A stretch of DNA of 64,000 nucleotides from Streptomyces sulphureus DSM 40104 (GCF_000381025.1 NZ_KB905814.1:434001-498000), one strand, 5' to 3'; numbered from the stretch's first letter, positions 16,924-26,372 are shown. Numbers and translations are program-made. The notes: generated from the sequence alone by a model not told the origin.

Positions 16924-18573
16924 ATGCCTATCCACGTCTCCGCAGCACGACGCGGTGGCCTCGCCACCGCCGCGCTCGCGGTGGCCGCACTCGCCGGGGG
17001 TTGCGCGGCGCCTCCCGACGGTATGCAGGCGAGCGGGCGGATCGCCGTCGCCGGGACGTCGAGCCCGTCCGCCGACCTGCCGTCCTCGCTCACCGGGCAG
17101 CGTCTCGACTGGTCGCCGTGTCCCGCGCCGAGCGACAAGCAGGGGACGACGGGCGAGGCGCCGTCCCGGCTGCCGGACGGCACCCGCTGGGAGTGCGCGA
17201 CCCTCAAGGCCCCGGTCGACTACTCGAAGCCGGAGGGCAAGACACTCGGCATCGAGATGATCAAGGCCAGGAAGGCACGCGGGAAACGCAGCGACGGCGA
17301 CCGGATCGGCTCGCTCCTCTTCAACTTCGGCGGCCCGGGCGACTCCGGCGTCGCCACGCTCCCCAACGCGGCGCAGGACTACGAGAAGCTGCGCGGCCGG
17401 TACGACCTCGTCAGCTTCGACCCGCGCGGCGTCGGCCGGAGCAAGGGCGTCAACTGCCTCGGCGCCGAGGAGCTCGACCGCTACTTCGCAGCCGACTGGA
17501 CCCCCGACACCAGGCGCGAGGAGAGCGGACTCCTCGCCCGCCAACGGCAGTTCGCCGAGGGATGCGAAAAGCGCGCAGGCGACCTGCTCCCCCACCTGAC
17601 CACCGAGAACACCGCCCGCGACATGGACCTGATGCGGCAGGTGCTCGGGGACGACAGGCTGCACTATTTCGGCGTCTCCTACGGCACCGAACTCGGCGGC
17701 GTCTACGCGCACCTGTTCCCCAAGAAGGTGGGACGCGCCTTCTTCGACGGCATCGTCGACCCGACGACGACGCCGGAGCGCGGCGCCCTCAGTCAGGCGA
17801 AGGGGTTCGAACTCGCCCTCGGCAACTATCTGGAGAGCTGCGCCTCGCAACAGGACTGCCCCGTCGGCGACACCCCGCAGAAGGGCCGCAAGCGGATCGA
17901 GGAGCTGCTCACCCGCCTCGACTCCGGCCCGCTGCCGACGCAGGACGGGCGGAAGCTCACCGAGGCGCAGGCCGCCAACGGGATCGCGCAGGCCCTCTAC
18001 TCCAAGGAGCTGTGGGGTTCCCTCACCGAGGGCCTCACCCAGGCGATCGACGACAAGGACGGCAGCATCCTGCTCTTCCTCGCCGACCTCCTCAACGGCC
18101 GCAACCAGAACGGCAGTTACAGCACCCTGCAATCCTCCCTCACCGCCGTGAGCTGCGCCGACGAGAAGCAGCGCTACAGCCGGGCGACGATCGCGAAACT
18201 GCTCCCCGACTTCACCGAGGCGTCCCCGATCTTCGGCGCCTCCTCGGCCTGGGCGCTCTCGCACTGCCACGACTGGCCGGCGCGCGGGAAGTCGAAGACG
18301 ACCGACGTCGACGCGAAGGGCTCGGCACCGATCCTCCTCGCCAGCACCACGGGCGACCCCGCGACGCCCGACGCAGGGGCCCGCAACATGAAGCGCGAAC
18401 TCGGCGAGGGCGTCGGCGTCCTGCTCACCTACGAGGGCGAGGGCCACGGCGCCTACGGTTCCACCGCCGGCCAGGGCGACGGGGAGGACGGCGGCCCCGG
18501 CTGCGTCGAGAAGGCGGTCAACGGCTACCTGCTCGACGGGAGGACGCCGAAGGACGGGACGAGCTGCGAGTGA
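16924..18573 (+). CDS. Secreted tripeptidyl-aminopeptidase-like alpha/beta hydrolase (putative lipoprotein)
   Basis: 549 aa. An N-terminal Arg-rich and hydrophobic segment ends in LAGGC, which resembles a lipobox (Ala rather than Leu at -3), so it is probably exported and perhaps lipid-anchored. The catalytic serine lies in GVSYGTELGG, the acid in STTGDPATPD and the His in EGEGHGAYG. The C-terminal part matches the TAP-like domain of Streptomyces secreted S33 peptidases that release N-terminal tripeptides. Start ATG 16924, with GGGAGG (16911-16916) 7 nt upstream. Single gene, convergent with moeZ. Confidence 0.82.
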   Translation: MPIHVSAARRGGLATAALAVAALAGGCAAPPDGMQASGRIAVAGTSSPSADLPSSLTGQRLDWSPCPAPSDKQGTTGEAPSRLPDGTRWECATLKAPVDYSKPEGKTLGIEMIKARKARGKRSDGDRIGSLLFNFGGPGDSGVATLPNAAQDYEKLRGRYDLVSFDPRGVGRSKGVNCLGAEELDRYFAADWTPDTRREESGLLARQRQFAEGCEKRAGDLLPHLTTENTARDMDLMRQVLGDDRLHYFGVSYGTELGGVYAHLFPKKVGRAFFDGIVDPTTTPERGALSQAKGFELALGNYLESCASQQDCPVGDTPQKGRKRIEELLTRLDSGPLPTQDGRKLTEAQAANGIAQALYSKELWGSLTEGLTQAIDDKDGSILLFLADLLNGRNQNGSYSTLQSSLTAVSCADEKQRYSRATIAKLLPDFTEASPIFGASSAWALSHCHDWPARGKSKTTDVDAKGSAPILLASTTGDPATPDAGARNMKRELGEGVGVLLTYEGEGHGAYGSTAGQGDGEDGGPGCVEKAVNGYLLDGRTPKDGTSCE

Positions 18574-18597
18574 GCCCGCCACACGACGAACACGACG

Positions 18598-18627
18598 AAG
18601 GGGCCCGCACCGAGGTGCGGGCCCCTT
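18598..18627. terminator. Strong bidirectional terminator
   Basis: A perfect 13-bp stem, AAGGGGCCCGCAC (18598-18610) and GTGCGGGCCCCTT (18615-18627), with a CGAG tetraloop. It lies between the convergent peptidase and moeZ genes. Confidence 0.8.
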
Positions 18628-18637
18628 CGCGGACCGT

Positions 18638-19816
18638 TCAGTAGACCGGCTTCTCCGGTTCGATCTGGTTGACCCAGCCGATGACGCCGCCGCCGACGTG
18701 GACCGCGTCCGAGAAGCCCGCGTCCTTGAGGACGGCGAGGACCTCGGCGGAGCGGACGCCCGTCTTGCAGTGCAGCACGATGCGCTTGTCCTGCGGGAGC
18801 TCCTGGAGCGCGCTGCCCATGAGGAAGTCGTTCTTCGGGATCAGGCGGGCACCGGGGATCGAGACGATCTCGTACTCGTTGGGCTCGCGGACGTCGATGA
18901 CGTCGATCTGCTCGCCCTCGTCCATCCACTCCTTGAGCTGCTTCGGAGTGATGGTGGCGCCCGCGGCCGCCTCCTGCGCCTCGTCGGAGACGACGCCGCA
19001 GAACGCCTCGTAGTCGATGAGCTCGGTGACCGTCGGGTTCTCGCCGCAGACCGCGCAGTCGGGGTCCTTGCGGACCTTGACCTGGCGGTACTCCATCTCC
19101 AGCGCGTCGTAGATCATCAGGCGGCCGACGAGCGGGTCGCCCGCACCGGCGAGGAGCTTGATCGCCTCGGTGGCCTGGATCGAGCCGACGGAGGCGCACA
19201 GCACACCGAGGACGCCGCCCTCCGCGCAACTGGGAACCATGCCGGGCGGCGGGGGCTCCGGGTAGAGGCAGCGGTAGCACGGGCCGTGCTCGCTCCAGAA
19301 GACCGACGCCTGGCCGTCGAAGCGGTAGATCGAGCCCCAGACGTACGGCATGTTCAGCAGCACGCAGGCGTCGTTGACGAGGTAGCGCGTGGCGAAGTTG
19401 TCCGTGCCGTCGACGACGAGGTCGTACGGTTCGAAGATCTCCATCACGTTGGAGGAGTCCAGGCGCTCCTCATGCAGGTTGACCGTGGTGTACGGGTTGA
19501 TCCCGAGCACCGTGTCCTTGGCGGACTCGGCCTTGGAGCGCCCGATGTCCGCCTGGCTGTGGATGATCTGGCGCTGGAGGTTGGACTCGTCGACCTCGTC
19601 GAACTCGATGATGCCGAGGGTGCCCACCCCCGCCGCGGCGAGGTACATCAGCGTCGGGGACCCGAGGCCCCCTGCGCCGACGCAGAGCACCTTCGCGTTC
19701 TTCAGCCGCTTCTGCCCCGCCATCCCGACATCCGGGATGATCAGGTGGCGCGAGTATCTGCGGACCTCGTCGACGGTGAGCTCGTCAGCTGGCTCAACCA
19801 GGGGTGGCAGTGACAC
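18638..19816 (-). CDS. moeZ: MoeZ: adenylyltransferase/sulfurtransferase for sulfur-carrier proteins
   Basis: 392 aa. An E1/ThiF-like domain (GAGGLGSP nucleotide loop near 47-54, RQIIHSQADIG, zinc pairs CYRC and CAVC) is followed by a C-terminal rhodanese domain with the persulfide Cys C350 in LHCKTGVRS. MoeZ adenylates the C-terminal Gly of small sulfur-carrier proteins and converts it to thiocarboxylate; in actinomycetes it serves both primary (cysteine, molybdopterin) and secondary metabolism. Start: GTG 19816, giving the usual 392-aa length, with GAGG 6-8 nt upstream; upstream in-frame starts are not conserved. Preceded by a SigR-type promoter. Confidence 0.93.
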   Translation of the reverse strand: MSLPPLVEPADELTVDEVRRYSRHLIIPDVGMAGQKRLKNAKVLCVGAGGLGSPTLMYLAAAGVGTLGIIEFDEVDESNLQRQIIHSQADIGRSKAESAKDTVLGINPYTTVNLHEERLDSSNVMEIFEPYDLVVDGTDNFATRYLVNDACVLLNMPYVWGSIYRFDGQASVFWSEHGPCYRCLYPEPPPPGMVPSCAEGGVLGVLCASVGSIQATEAIKLLAGAGDPLVGRLMIYDALEMEYRQVKVRKDPDCAVCGENPTVTELIDYEAFCGVVSDEAQEAAAGATITPKQLKEWMDEGEQIDVIDVREPNEYEIVSIPGARLIPKNDFLMGSALQELPQDKRIVLHCKTGVRSAEVLAVLKDAGFSDAVHVGGGVIGWVNQIEPEKPVY

Positions 19817-19893
19817 GGATACCTCAACAAGGGTGTTGGTCTGGGACGTACGTACGGGTTCCTCCCCCACCGGGGCGGGGTCGGTCCTCTCGT

Positions 19894-19919
19894 AACACTG
19901 CCACGGGCCTTCTCATTCC
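19894..19919 (-). promoter_or_regulatory. Sigma-R (SigR-type) promoter for moeZ
   Basis: On the minus strand GGAAT (19919-19915) is followed by exactly 18 nt and GTT (19896-19894), about 78 nt before the moeZ GTG. Same consensus and same distance to the start as for the mycoredoxin gene. Confidence 0.7.
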
Positions 19920-20454
19920 GAGACGGTAGGTCCGAGCCGCGAGACGAGCTCGTCCCACCAACCGGTCAGGCCCGCACCGGGGTTCCGGCCGCGGTCCGCG
20001 GTGCGGTCGGTGCGGCGGACCGTGCCGCAGGGGCGCCGGGCGCCGGGCCTCCGGTGGCAGCAGCGGTCCGGCGGATGCCGTGCCGTCGGGGGCCTCCATC
20101 AGGGGCCGACGTAGACGACGTGCGCAGCCCCCCGGGTGCAGCCCGTGGCCGCGGAGGCGGCTAGCCCCCGAGACAGCGGACCGTTCGACGAACCGGCGCG
20201 CCTAGGAGGCGAGTTCGCCGCACGTCCGCGCGATGTTCCGCATGCCGAGACGGCCGAGCGGCTCGACGCCACCGGAGCCGGAGCGCGGCAGCGGCGCGCT
20301 CCGGCTCCGGGCCGCCGCCCGGGGCCGGCCAACTCGCCCCGGGCCGCGGGCGCGAACAGCGGACGCGCCCGGGCCGGCACACCGCCCCGGGCGCCCCGCG
20401 CGACTGCCCCGGGACCCGACCGCGCCGTGCGACGAGGACGCACGTCGCCGCCCG
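19920..20454. other. Intergenic region, no convincing gene
   Basis: About 535 bp of extremely GC-rich DNA between the moeZ promoter and the end of the epimerase gene. Open frames here are low-complexity Arg/Pro/Ala-rich with no recognisable domain. The only structured element seen is the long perfect hairpin at 20272-20310. Confidence 0.5.
20272..20310. terminator. Perfect 15-bp hairpin downstream of the epimerase operon
   Basis: CCGGAGCCGGAGCGC (20272-20286) and GCGCTCCGGCTCCGG (20296-20310) pair without mismatch around a 9-nt loop. It lies 145 nt past the epimerase stop on the minus strand. No T-run follows, as is usual for streptomycete terminators. Confidence 0.55.
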
Positions 20455-21444
20455 TCAGATGCGGCACGCAGCCTCCATCCAGATGTCGGCGAGCGACTCC
20501 TCCAGGCCGATACGCGGCCGCCAGCCGAGCCGGTCGCGTGCCGTCCGGATGTCGGCCTGCTGCCAACTGCCGCAGCCGTCCGGGTACGGGAACGAGGCGG
20601 GCGAGACCTGCCCGTCCCTCGGCCCGCCCTGCTGCCCCGGCAACTGCGCCACGCCCAGCTCCCGCGCAGGCCCGGCGGGACCCGGGTGGGGCGCGCCCGA
20701 TTCGTGGACCTGCCCCGTGAACCCCGCGACCCGTGCCAGCAGCGAGGTGGCGTCGCGCAAGCGGACCGCACGCCCCGTACCGATGTTGATCACGCCCTGG
20801 GCCGCCGAGAGCGAGGCGGCGTGCACGGCACGGGCCACGTCCCGCACGTCGACGAAGTCCCGCTGCGCACCGAGCCCGTGCATCCGCAGCTCGGCGTCCC
20901 CGTGCTGCATCGTGCGGCGCATCGCCTCCGCGAGACGGCCCAGCGGGGCGCCCGCGGGCGTTCCCGGACCGACGGGCGAGAAGACGCGGAGCACCACCGC
21001 GTCGAGCCCGGAGGCGAGGACGAGCTCGGTCGCCGCGAGCTTGCTGACGCCGTACGGGCCGCCGGGTCGCGGCACCGAGTCCTCGCCCGTCGACGAGCCC
21101 GGTTGGGAAGGGCCGTACTCGGAAGCGCAGCCGACGTGGACGAGCCGGGCACCGCAGCCGCTGCGGCGCAGCGACTCGCAGACCGTCGCCGTCGAGACGA
21201 CGTTGTGCCGGATCAGCTCGCGCCCGCCGCCGCGTGTCGCGCCGGCGCAGTTGATCACGACGCCCGGGTGCACCGCGTCGAGGAAGCGGGTGAGCGCCCC
21301 CGGGCTCCCCGTGGACAAATCGAAGCGGACGTCCGCGTCGTCGCTCCGGCCCAGCGCGGTGAGTTGCACGGCCGGGTCGGCGAGGAGGCGGTCTCCGACG
21401 AAACGTCCGAGGTAACCGCTGGCTCCCAGCAGCAGCACTCTCAT
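20455..21444 (-). CDS. NAD-dependent epimerase/dehydratase (extended SDR)
   Basis: 329 aa. The N-terminal Rossmann loop is GASGYLGRF. The catalytic Tyr and Lys lie in PYGVSKLAA, with a Ser in the preceding CASEYG. The C-terminal part has RDFVDVRDVARAVHAA and a terminal DIRTARDRLGWRP, as in nucleotide-sugar epimerases. The substrate is unknown. Start ATG 21444 with GAAGGAG 8 nt upstream. It is the last gene of a minus-strand set with the PelF-like glycosyltransferase and a membrane protein (195-nt gap), suggesting a sugar-modifying step in synthesis of an extracellular glycan. Confidence 0.82.
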   Translation of the reverse strand: MRVLLLGASGYLGRFVGDRLLADPAVQLTALGRSDDADVRFDLSTGSPGALTRFLDAVHPGVVINCAGATRGGGRELIRHNVVSTATVCESLRRSGCGARLVHVGCASEYGPSQPGSSTGEDSVPRPGGPYGVSKLAATELVLASGLDAVVLRVFSPVGPGTPAGAPLGRLAEAMRRTMQHGDAELRMHGLGAQRDFVDVRDVARAVHAASLSAAQGVINIGTGRAVRLRDATSLLARVAGFTGQVHESGAPHPGPAGPARELGVAQLPGQQGGPRDGQVSPASFPYPDGCGSWQQADIRTARDRLGWRPRIGLEESLADIWMEAACRI

Positions 21445-21639
21445 CGTGTGGACTCCTTCGGGCTCGGTGCGCGGTGGCTTGCCTGCGCTTGGGTCACTTG
21501 CTGCTCCTTGTCGTTCGTCGCGCCCGCGCGGCGCGAGCGCAGGGCGTGGAAGGGACACTGCCGCGCCCCCTCGTGGACACCGCGGGGCACGGCGGACGTC
21601 CGGTGCGGCTGCGCGGCCCGCCCCCTGCCCGCGCCCGGC

Positions 21640-23019
21640 TCACGGGGCCGCCCCGCACCGGTGCGCCGAGGCGCGGGCGAGCGCCCTGACCGCGTGGACG
21701 AGCAGCACCAGCGCGGCCCCGCCGCACGCCAGCAGGGGCACGACGGGCGGTCCCACGGCTGCCACGGCGACCTCCACCGGGCGGCCGACCGGCGCGAGCG
21801 ACGGCACCCTCGCCGCCAACACCGCGCCGAGACAGAGGAGTTCGAGCCCGGCCGCAGCACCCAGGCCCGCTGCGGCGGCGGAGTGCAGACCCCGTGCGGC
21901 GAGGAGCAGCCCGAGGAAGAACAGCACGGCGAGCGCGGTCGCCGCCGCCTGCGCCCACTCGCCGGGAGGGTGCGCGTACCCCGGAAGCGGAAGCAGCGAC
22001 AGCACGGTGACGGCCTCCACCACGAAGAGCGAGCCGACGAAGACCGCCACCACCAGCAGCACCAACGGCCGCACCCGGGAGGTGAGTTCGCCGAGGTTCC
22101 GGCTGTCGGCGAGCCGCCTCCGGGCGGCGCGCGCGAACCAGCGGGCGCACCACACCGCGGGCGCCACGGCGAGCGCCAGCCCCAGCGGAACGCTCGGGTC
22201 GGGCGCGGGGAGCGGCCCCGGGGGCAGGTCGGGCCCTCCGCCGAGGACCTCCTCCAGGGCCTGGTCCCCGTAGAGCGCGTACGCCAGCAGCCAGCCGCAG
22301 GCGAGCAGCGCACCCTTGCTCGGCGCCACCCGGCGCAGCACGATCCGCAGCGCCACGAGGACGGCGACGGCGCCGGCGACCGCGATCACCGCGCCGGCCG
22401 GATGCGGCCCCGGCAGGCGGCGGGCGTCCGCCGTGAGCAGGAGCGCCGCGACCGTCAGCAGGCAGAGCAGCGCGGGCAGCAGCGGCACGGCGGCCTCGGC
22501 GACCGCACGCGCGCGCGGTACGCGCGCTCCCGGCGCGGCTGCCGAGGGCTCGGCGTCCGGGTGCGCTGCGCGCGCGAAGAGCTCCTCGGCGAGCGAGAAG
22601 ACGTCGCGGTGGCGGAAGCGCGCGGCCGTACGGTCGGTGAGGCCGAGCGCCTCCAGGCCGGCCGCGATCTCCAACGGGTCCACCGCCCGCTCGCACAGGG
22701 CACGGTGGCGTTCCAGCAGGCGGCGGACGGGATCGGCGGAGCGGGTCCCGCTCGACTGCCGTGCGGCGGGTGCCGCCGTGACCGGCGTCCTCCGCGACGG
22801 CTCGCCGCCGTCCCGCGGTCCGGACGCGCTGACGCCGACGTCGGCGAGCAACTCCACGCCCTCGACCGGGGGTTCGCCTCCCTCTTCCCGCCCGGAAGCC
22901 CGGCGGAGACGGCCTTCCTCCGACCGGCGCCGCTCGTACGCGGCCGGCTGCCGCCACGCGTCCGCCGACGAGGCGGCCAGGCCGGCGGCCCCTCTCTCGG
23001 GGTCTCCGTGCGGCCTCAC
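21640..23019 (-). CDS. Integral membrane protein linked to PelF-like glycosyltransferase
   Basis: 459 aa. A polar N-terminal region of about 150 residues (with DPVRRLLERHRALCERAVDP) precedes about eight to ten hydrophobic segments, for example LLPALLCLLTVAALLLT and VLLVVAVFVGSLFVVEAV. No family is recognised with certainty. The GTG at 23019 overlaps the glycosyltransferase stop as GTGA, which fixes the start and implies translational coupling. A PelF-type transferase next to a multi-span membrane protein suggests assembly or export of a polysaccharide; this is inference from context. Confidence 0.7.
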   Translation of the reverse strand: MRPHGDPERGAAGLAASSADAWRQPAAYERRRSEEGRLRRASGREEGGEPPVEGVELLADVGVSASGPRDGGEPSRRTPVTAAPAARQSSGTRSADPVRRLLERHRALCERAVDPLEIAAGLEALGLTDRTAARFRHRDVFSLAEELFARAAHPDAEPSAAAPGARVPRARAVAEAAVPLLPALLCLLTVAALLLTADARRLPGPHPAGAVIAVAGAVAVLVALRIVLRRVAPSKGALLACGWLLAYALYGDQALEEVLGGGPDLPPGPLPAPDPSVPLGLALAVAPAVWCARWFARAARRRLADSRNLGELTSRVRPLVLLVVAVFVGSLFVVEAVTVLSLLPLPGYAHPPGEWAQAAATALAVLFFLGLLLAARGLHSAAAAGLGAAAGLELLCLGAVLAARVPSLAPVGRPVEVAVAAVGPPVVPLLACGGAALVLLVHAVRALARASAHRCGAAP

Positions 23020-24809
23020 CCGTGCCCCCCTCCACGACGTGCGGTACGTGCCGTGCCGACGGGCACGGGCGAGGCGGCTCGACTGCTGCGCGCCCAAGTC
23101 GGCACCTGCGGCGGAGGGGTGGCCGGGCCCTCCTCGCCGTGCGCACACAGGTGCGTCTCGGGGGTGACGGCGAACGGCCTCGTGGCGCGGGTCCGCGGCG
23201 GCCCGTCCGAGCGCCGGGAGATCAGCTCCAGGTAGATGCCGCGGAACGCCTCGACGTTCTGCTCGACGGTGAACAGCTCCAGCGCTCTCGCCCGCGCGGC
23301 GGCGCCGAGCCGCGCGCGCCGCTGCGGATCGAGGAGCAGCGAGGCGCAGGCGTCCGCGAGCGCGGCCGGGTTGCGCGGCGGGACCACGAGTCCCGTACCG
23401 CCGACGACTTCGCAGACGGCGCCCACGTCCGTCGCGACCGTCGCACGGGCGCAGAACATCGCCTCGACCAGCGGCACGGGGAACCCCTCGACGACGCTGG
23501 AGAGCACCACGGGCCCTTCGCCCGCAAACGCGTCGGCGCGCGAGGCGGGTTGCCTCGCCCGGCACCCGGGCCCCGGCAGCGCCCCCTCGAAGGAGACCGG
23601 GTTGCGGCCCTCGCCTGAGGCGCCGGTCGCCTCGTCGGGGAAGAGCCCTGCCGCCACGGCGCGGCAGTGGGCCGCGTAACCGGCGTCGGAGCCGTGGTCG
23701 GCGACGATCCGCAGTCGGGTGCCGGGCACGCGCTCCCGGACGCGGACGAGTGCATGGAGGAGGGTGACGACGTCCTTCGCGGGAGCGAGCCGTCCGACCC
23801 AGGTGAGCACGGCCGTCCCGGGCCTCTCGTCCGCGGCTTCGCCGAGCTCCGCGTACGGCGAGGCGTCCATGCCCGGGTGGACGGTGCGCAGCCGCTCGGC
23901 CGGGGCGCCGCACCGCTCCTGCCAGCGGCGGGTGTGCGCGTTGCCCGGCGTGATCAGGTCGGCGGTGCGGTACGCCTCGCGGACGAGCAACTGCTGGAAG
24001 GCCGCGAGCACCGCACGGACGGGCGCACGCGCACCGGCGACCGCGAGGACGCCGGCATCCCCGGCGCCGTGCAGGAAGTGCTCACGGAGGCGGACGCTGT
24101 ACTCGGTGAGGAGGAGGGGCGTGCCGAGGTTCCGCTTGGCGAGCAGCCCGGGGAGGACGGCCGGCCCTGCTCCGACGGCGTGGACGAGGTCGGCGGCGGC
24201 GAGCCCGGCGGTCCCGGAGGCGCCGTACCAGTCGAGGGAGAGCGGACGCAGGGCGCGCTCCAACCGCGCGGCCACGGCGAGGAGATCGGGGACCTGCGCC
24301 GACTGCACCACCCGGGGCGCGCCCGCGCGGCGGCACGCCGACTCCAGTACGTGCAGGGCGTCCTCGGAGCGGAGGGCGGCCGAGAGCCCTCCGTGCTCGG
24401 CCGCGAGCGCGGCGAGACCGTGGAGGGCTCGGCTGAAACGGTCCTCCACCGGGGCCACGCGCCCCGACTGCCCCGCACCGTCCCGCAGTTCGACGACCGG
24501 ACGGCAGACGGCGTCGGCCAGAGCCCCGAACTCCGCACGGAACCGCCGCCGGACCCTGCGCCCGTACGGCATCGCGGCCGCCTCGGTCCCCCGGCCCGGC
24601 GCGTCCCACAGCCCCGCCTCGCGCACCCCGACGACGTTCCCCGGAAGCGGAACCCGGCCCGCCTGCTCCTGACGCCGGCTGCGGCTGAGCGCGTAGACCT
24701 CGAACTCGTGGCTGTGCAGCCCGCGCAGCAGCCGGTCGCACCAGCCGGCGACCTCACCCTGCACGTAGGGGTAACCACCCTCGGTGAGCACTGCGACGCG
24801 CACGGGCAC
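23016..24809 (-). CDS. PelF-like glycosyltransferase (GT4; DUF3492 + glycosyl transferase 1)
   Basis: 597 aa. The N-terminus VAVLTEGGYPYVQGEV is characteristic of the DUF3492/PelF family. The C-terminal GT-B half has GVTWVGRLAPAKD-type and EGFPVPLVEAM (E-x7-E) donor-binding motifs, followed by VGGTGLVVPPRNPAALADA. Family members transfer sugars from nucleotide donors during exopolysaccharide synthesis in the cytoplasm. Start: GTG 24809, six nt before another GTG and just upstream of the conserved strand, with a purine-rich GAGGAGAGGGACGG before it; ATG-like starts further upstream are less likely. First gene of a three-gene operon. Confidence 0.82.
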   Translation of the reverse strand: MPVRVAVLTEGGYPYVQGEVAGWCDRLLRGLHSHEFEVYALSRSRRQEQAGRVPLPGNVVGVREAGLWDAPGRGTEAAAMPYGRRVRRRFRAEFGALADAVCRPVVELRDGAGQSGRVAPVEDRFSRALHGLAALAAEHGGLSAALRSEDALHVLESACRRAGAPRVVQSAQVPDLLAVAARLERALRPLSLDWYGASGTAGLAAADLVHAVGAGPAVLPGLLAKRNLGTPLLLTEYSVRLREHFLHGAGDAGVLAVAGARAPVRAVLAAFQQLLVREAYRTADLITPGNAHTRRWQERCGAPAERLRTVHPGMDASPYAELGEAADERPGTAVLTWVGRLAPAKDVVTLLHALVRVRERVPGTRLRIVADHGSDAGYAAHCRAVAAGLFPDEATGASGEGRNPVSFEGALPGPGCRARQPASRADAFAGEGPVVLSSVVEGFPVPLVEAMFCARATVATDVGAVCEVVGGTGLVVPPRNPAALADACASLLLDPQRRARLGAAARARALELFTVEQNVEAFRGIYLELISRRSDGPPRTRATRPFAVTPETHLCAHGEEGPATPPPQVPTWARSSRAASPVPVGTARTARRGGGHG

Positions 24810-24927
24810 CCCGTCCCTCTCCTCGGCGAGCCACTGCGCCGAAAGCACCAGTGGCGTGACGGCGAAGACGCTATGCGCGGCGGGAGAAGGCGGTGGACGG
24901 TTGTCCGCCGCACCACCGGAAGGGGTG

Positions 24928-24952
24928 AACCCCCGTGACTTTCCCGGGGGTT
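24928..24952. terminator. Hairpin terminator after the DUF3152 gene
   Basis: AACCCCCG (24928-24935) and CGGGGGTT (24945-24952), a perfect 8-bp stem with a 9-nt loop. It is located just beyond the DUF3152 stop on the minus strand and before the glycosyltransferase start. Confidence 0.5.
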
Positions 24953-24968
24953 GGGCGTTGACGTGCGC

Positions 24969-26372
24969 CTAGTCGCGCGGGTACGGCCAGGCGTTGGGCC
25001 GGCACGTGGCACCGTCGGTGCTGAGGAACTTCGTCTGCTGCATCATCACGGGAGCGAGCGCACCCTGCTCGGGGCAGCCCACATGGCCGTGGCCGAGGCG
25101 GTGCCCGACCTCGTGGTTGATGAGCATCTGCCGGTACGCGAAAAGGTGTTCGTCGCCGAAGGTCTTCGCACCCTGCGCCCAGCGGTAGGCGTTGATCACC
25201 ACGCGCTCGGTGGCCGCCGAGTCGCAGGAGACCTTCTGCTCGCTGGTGTCGAGCCCGGACTTGGCGCACCACACGTCGGTCGTGCGCGGACTGGCGAGGC
25301 TGATCACGAAGTCGGCGCGCTCCGAGGAGACGCGCTCGAAGCTGCGCTCGCCGCCGTGCGCCCAACTCCGGTCGTCGTTGAGGGTCTTGTGGACCGCCTC
25401 GGTGAAGAGATCCGTGTCCAGCGGCAGCCCCTTCTCGACGTCCACCCGGTACCGCACGACGTTGGCACCGCCGGGCCCCTTCTCGTGGCCGCCGACCGTG
25501 CGGAAGCTGCCCGAGCCGGCGAAGTCGGCCGCCAGGGGCACGGGGGCCGCCATCTTCTCCGCGTACGTCGTGGGAGCTGCCCCCTTGGTGTCGCCGGCTC
25601 GGGCGGCGCCCGAGCGCGCGGCCTCGTCGACCGTCTCGTCGCTGCGCTGCCCCACGCCTGCGTCGCCGTTGTCGCTCCCGGAGGCGTCGTCGGAGACCTG
25701 GCCCGCGACGGTGACGGCGAGGACCGTCGTCACGGCGGCCGCCGCGATGCCGGTGATCGTCCGGCCGCGGGAGGCCCGCCGGGGCGGCGGCACGATCGGT
25801 GCGAGCGGCGCCGGCGGCTCCGCGCCCTCGGCGGACGGCTCGGGCTCGTGCCTCGGCGCCGGCGTACGCGGGGGCTGCGGCGCCCTGGGCGGTGCGCCCT
25901 GCTGCACGCCGCGGGGCGCACCCGCCGCGAAGACGTCGTCCTGCGGGTCGTCGAAGGCGTCGAGGTACTCCTGCCGCGGGCCCTGCTGGGGCGGGGGATG
26001 CGCCGGCGCACCGAGATACGGGCGCACCCGCGGGCGCGGGACGGACTCGTCGTGCTCGGTGTGGTCGCCGCGCACCTGCCCCTGTCCCGGGGTGCCGAAG
26101 GCAGGCGAACCGTGCGCCGGGGTCCCCTGCGGTGGGGGCACTTGGGGCACGCCGGCGGGCGGCGTGAACGCCCCGGGGGGCGCGACCCGCGGCGTGCCGG
26201 CGGGCGGGGTGACGTCAGCACGCGGCACCCCGTGGGGCGGGGTGCCGGAGACGGGGCGGCCGTAGGTCTGAGGTGCTCTGGGCTGCGGGGCGCCGGCCGC
26301 GGTCTCCTCGGACGCCCGGGACTGCTGCCCGGCGCCCGACTGCGGCGTGCCCTTGCGGCTATGGCGTCCCAC
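24969..26372 (-). CDS. DUF3152 membrane-anchored protein with metallopeptidase motif
   Basis: 467 aa. The first ~200 residues are Pro/Gly/Ala-rich with loose PPAGTP-type repeats. One transmembrane helix (GITGIAAAAVTTVLAVTVA region, near 210-230) is followed by an extracytoplasmic C-terminal domain. That domain ends with HEVGHRLGHGH (420-430), a full HExxHxxGxxH zinc motif as in metzincin-like peptidases. DUF3152 is conserved next to moeZ/TetR in actinobacteria; its substrate is unknown. The GTG start shares a base with the stop of the upstream hydrolase (TAGTG) and an AAAGGTG lies just before it, indicating coupling. Confidence 0.82.
   Translation of the reverse strand: MGRHSRKGTPQSGAGQQSRASEETAAGAPQPRAPQTYGRPVSGTPPHGVPRADVTPPAGTPRVAPPGAFTPPAGVPQVPPPQGTPAHGSPAFGTPGQGQVRGDHTEHDESVPRPRVRPYLGAPAHPPPQQGPRQEYLDAFDDPQDDVFAAGAPRGVQQGAPPRAPQPPRTPAPRHEPEPSAEGAEPPAPLAPIVPPPRRASRGRTITGIAAAAVTTVLAVTVAGQVSDDASGSDNGDAGVGQRSDETVDEAARSGAARAGDTKGAAPTTYAEKMAAPVPLAADFAGSGSFRTVGGHEKGPGGANVVRYRVDVEKGLPLDTDLFTEAVHKTLNDDRSWAHGGERSFERVSSERADFVISLASPRTTDVWCAKSGLDTSEQKVSCDSAATERVVINAYRWAQGAKTFGDEHLFAYRQMLINHEVGHRLGHGHVGCPEQGALAPVMMQQTKFLSTDGATCRPNAWPYPRD

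Noticed and set aside
20099..20566. 155-codon minus-strand frame in the intergenic region after the epimerase
   Set aside because: Partly overlaps the epimerase gene out of frame and is Arg/Ala/Gly-rich without any recognisable feature.
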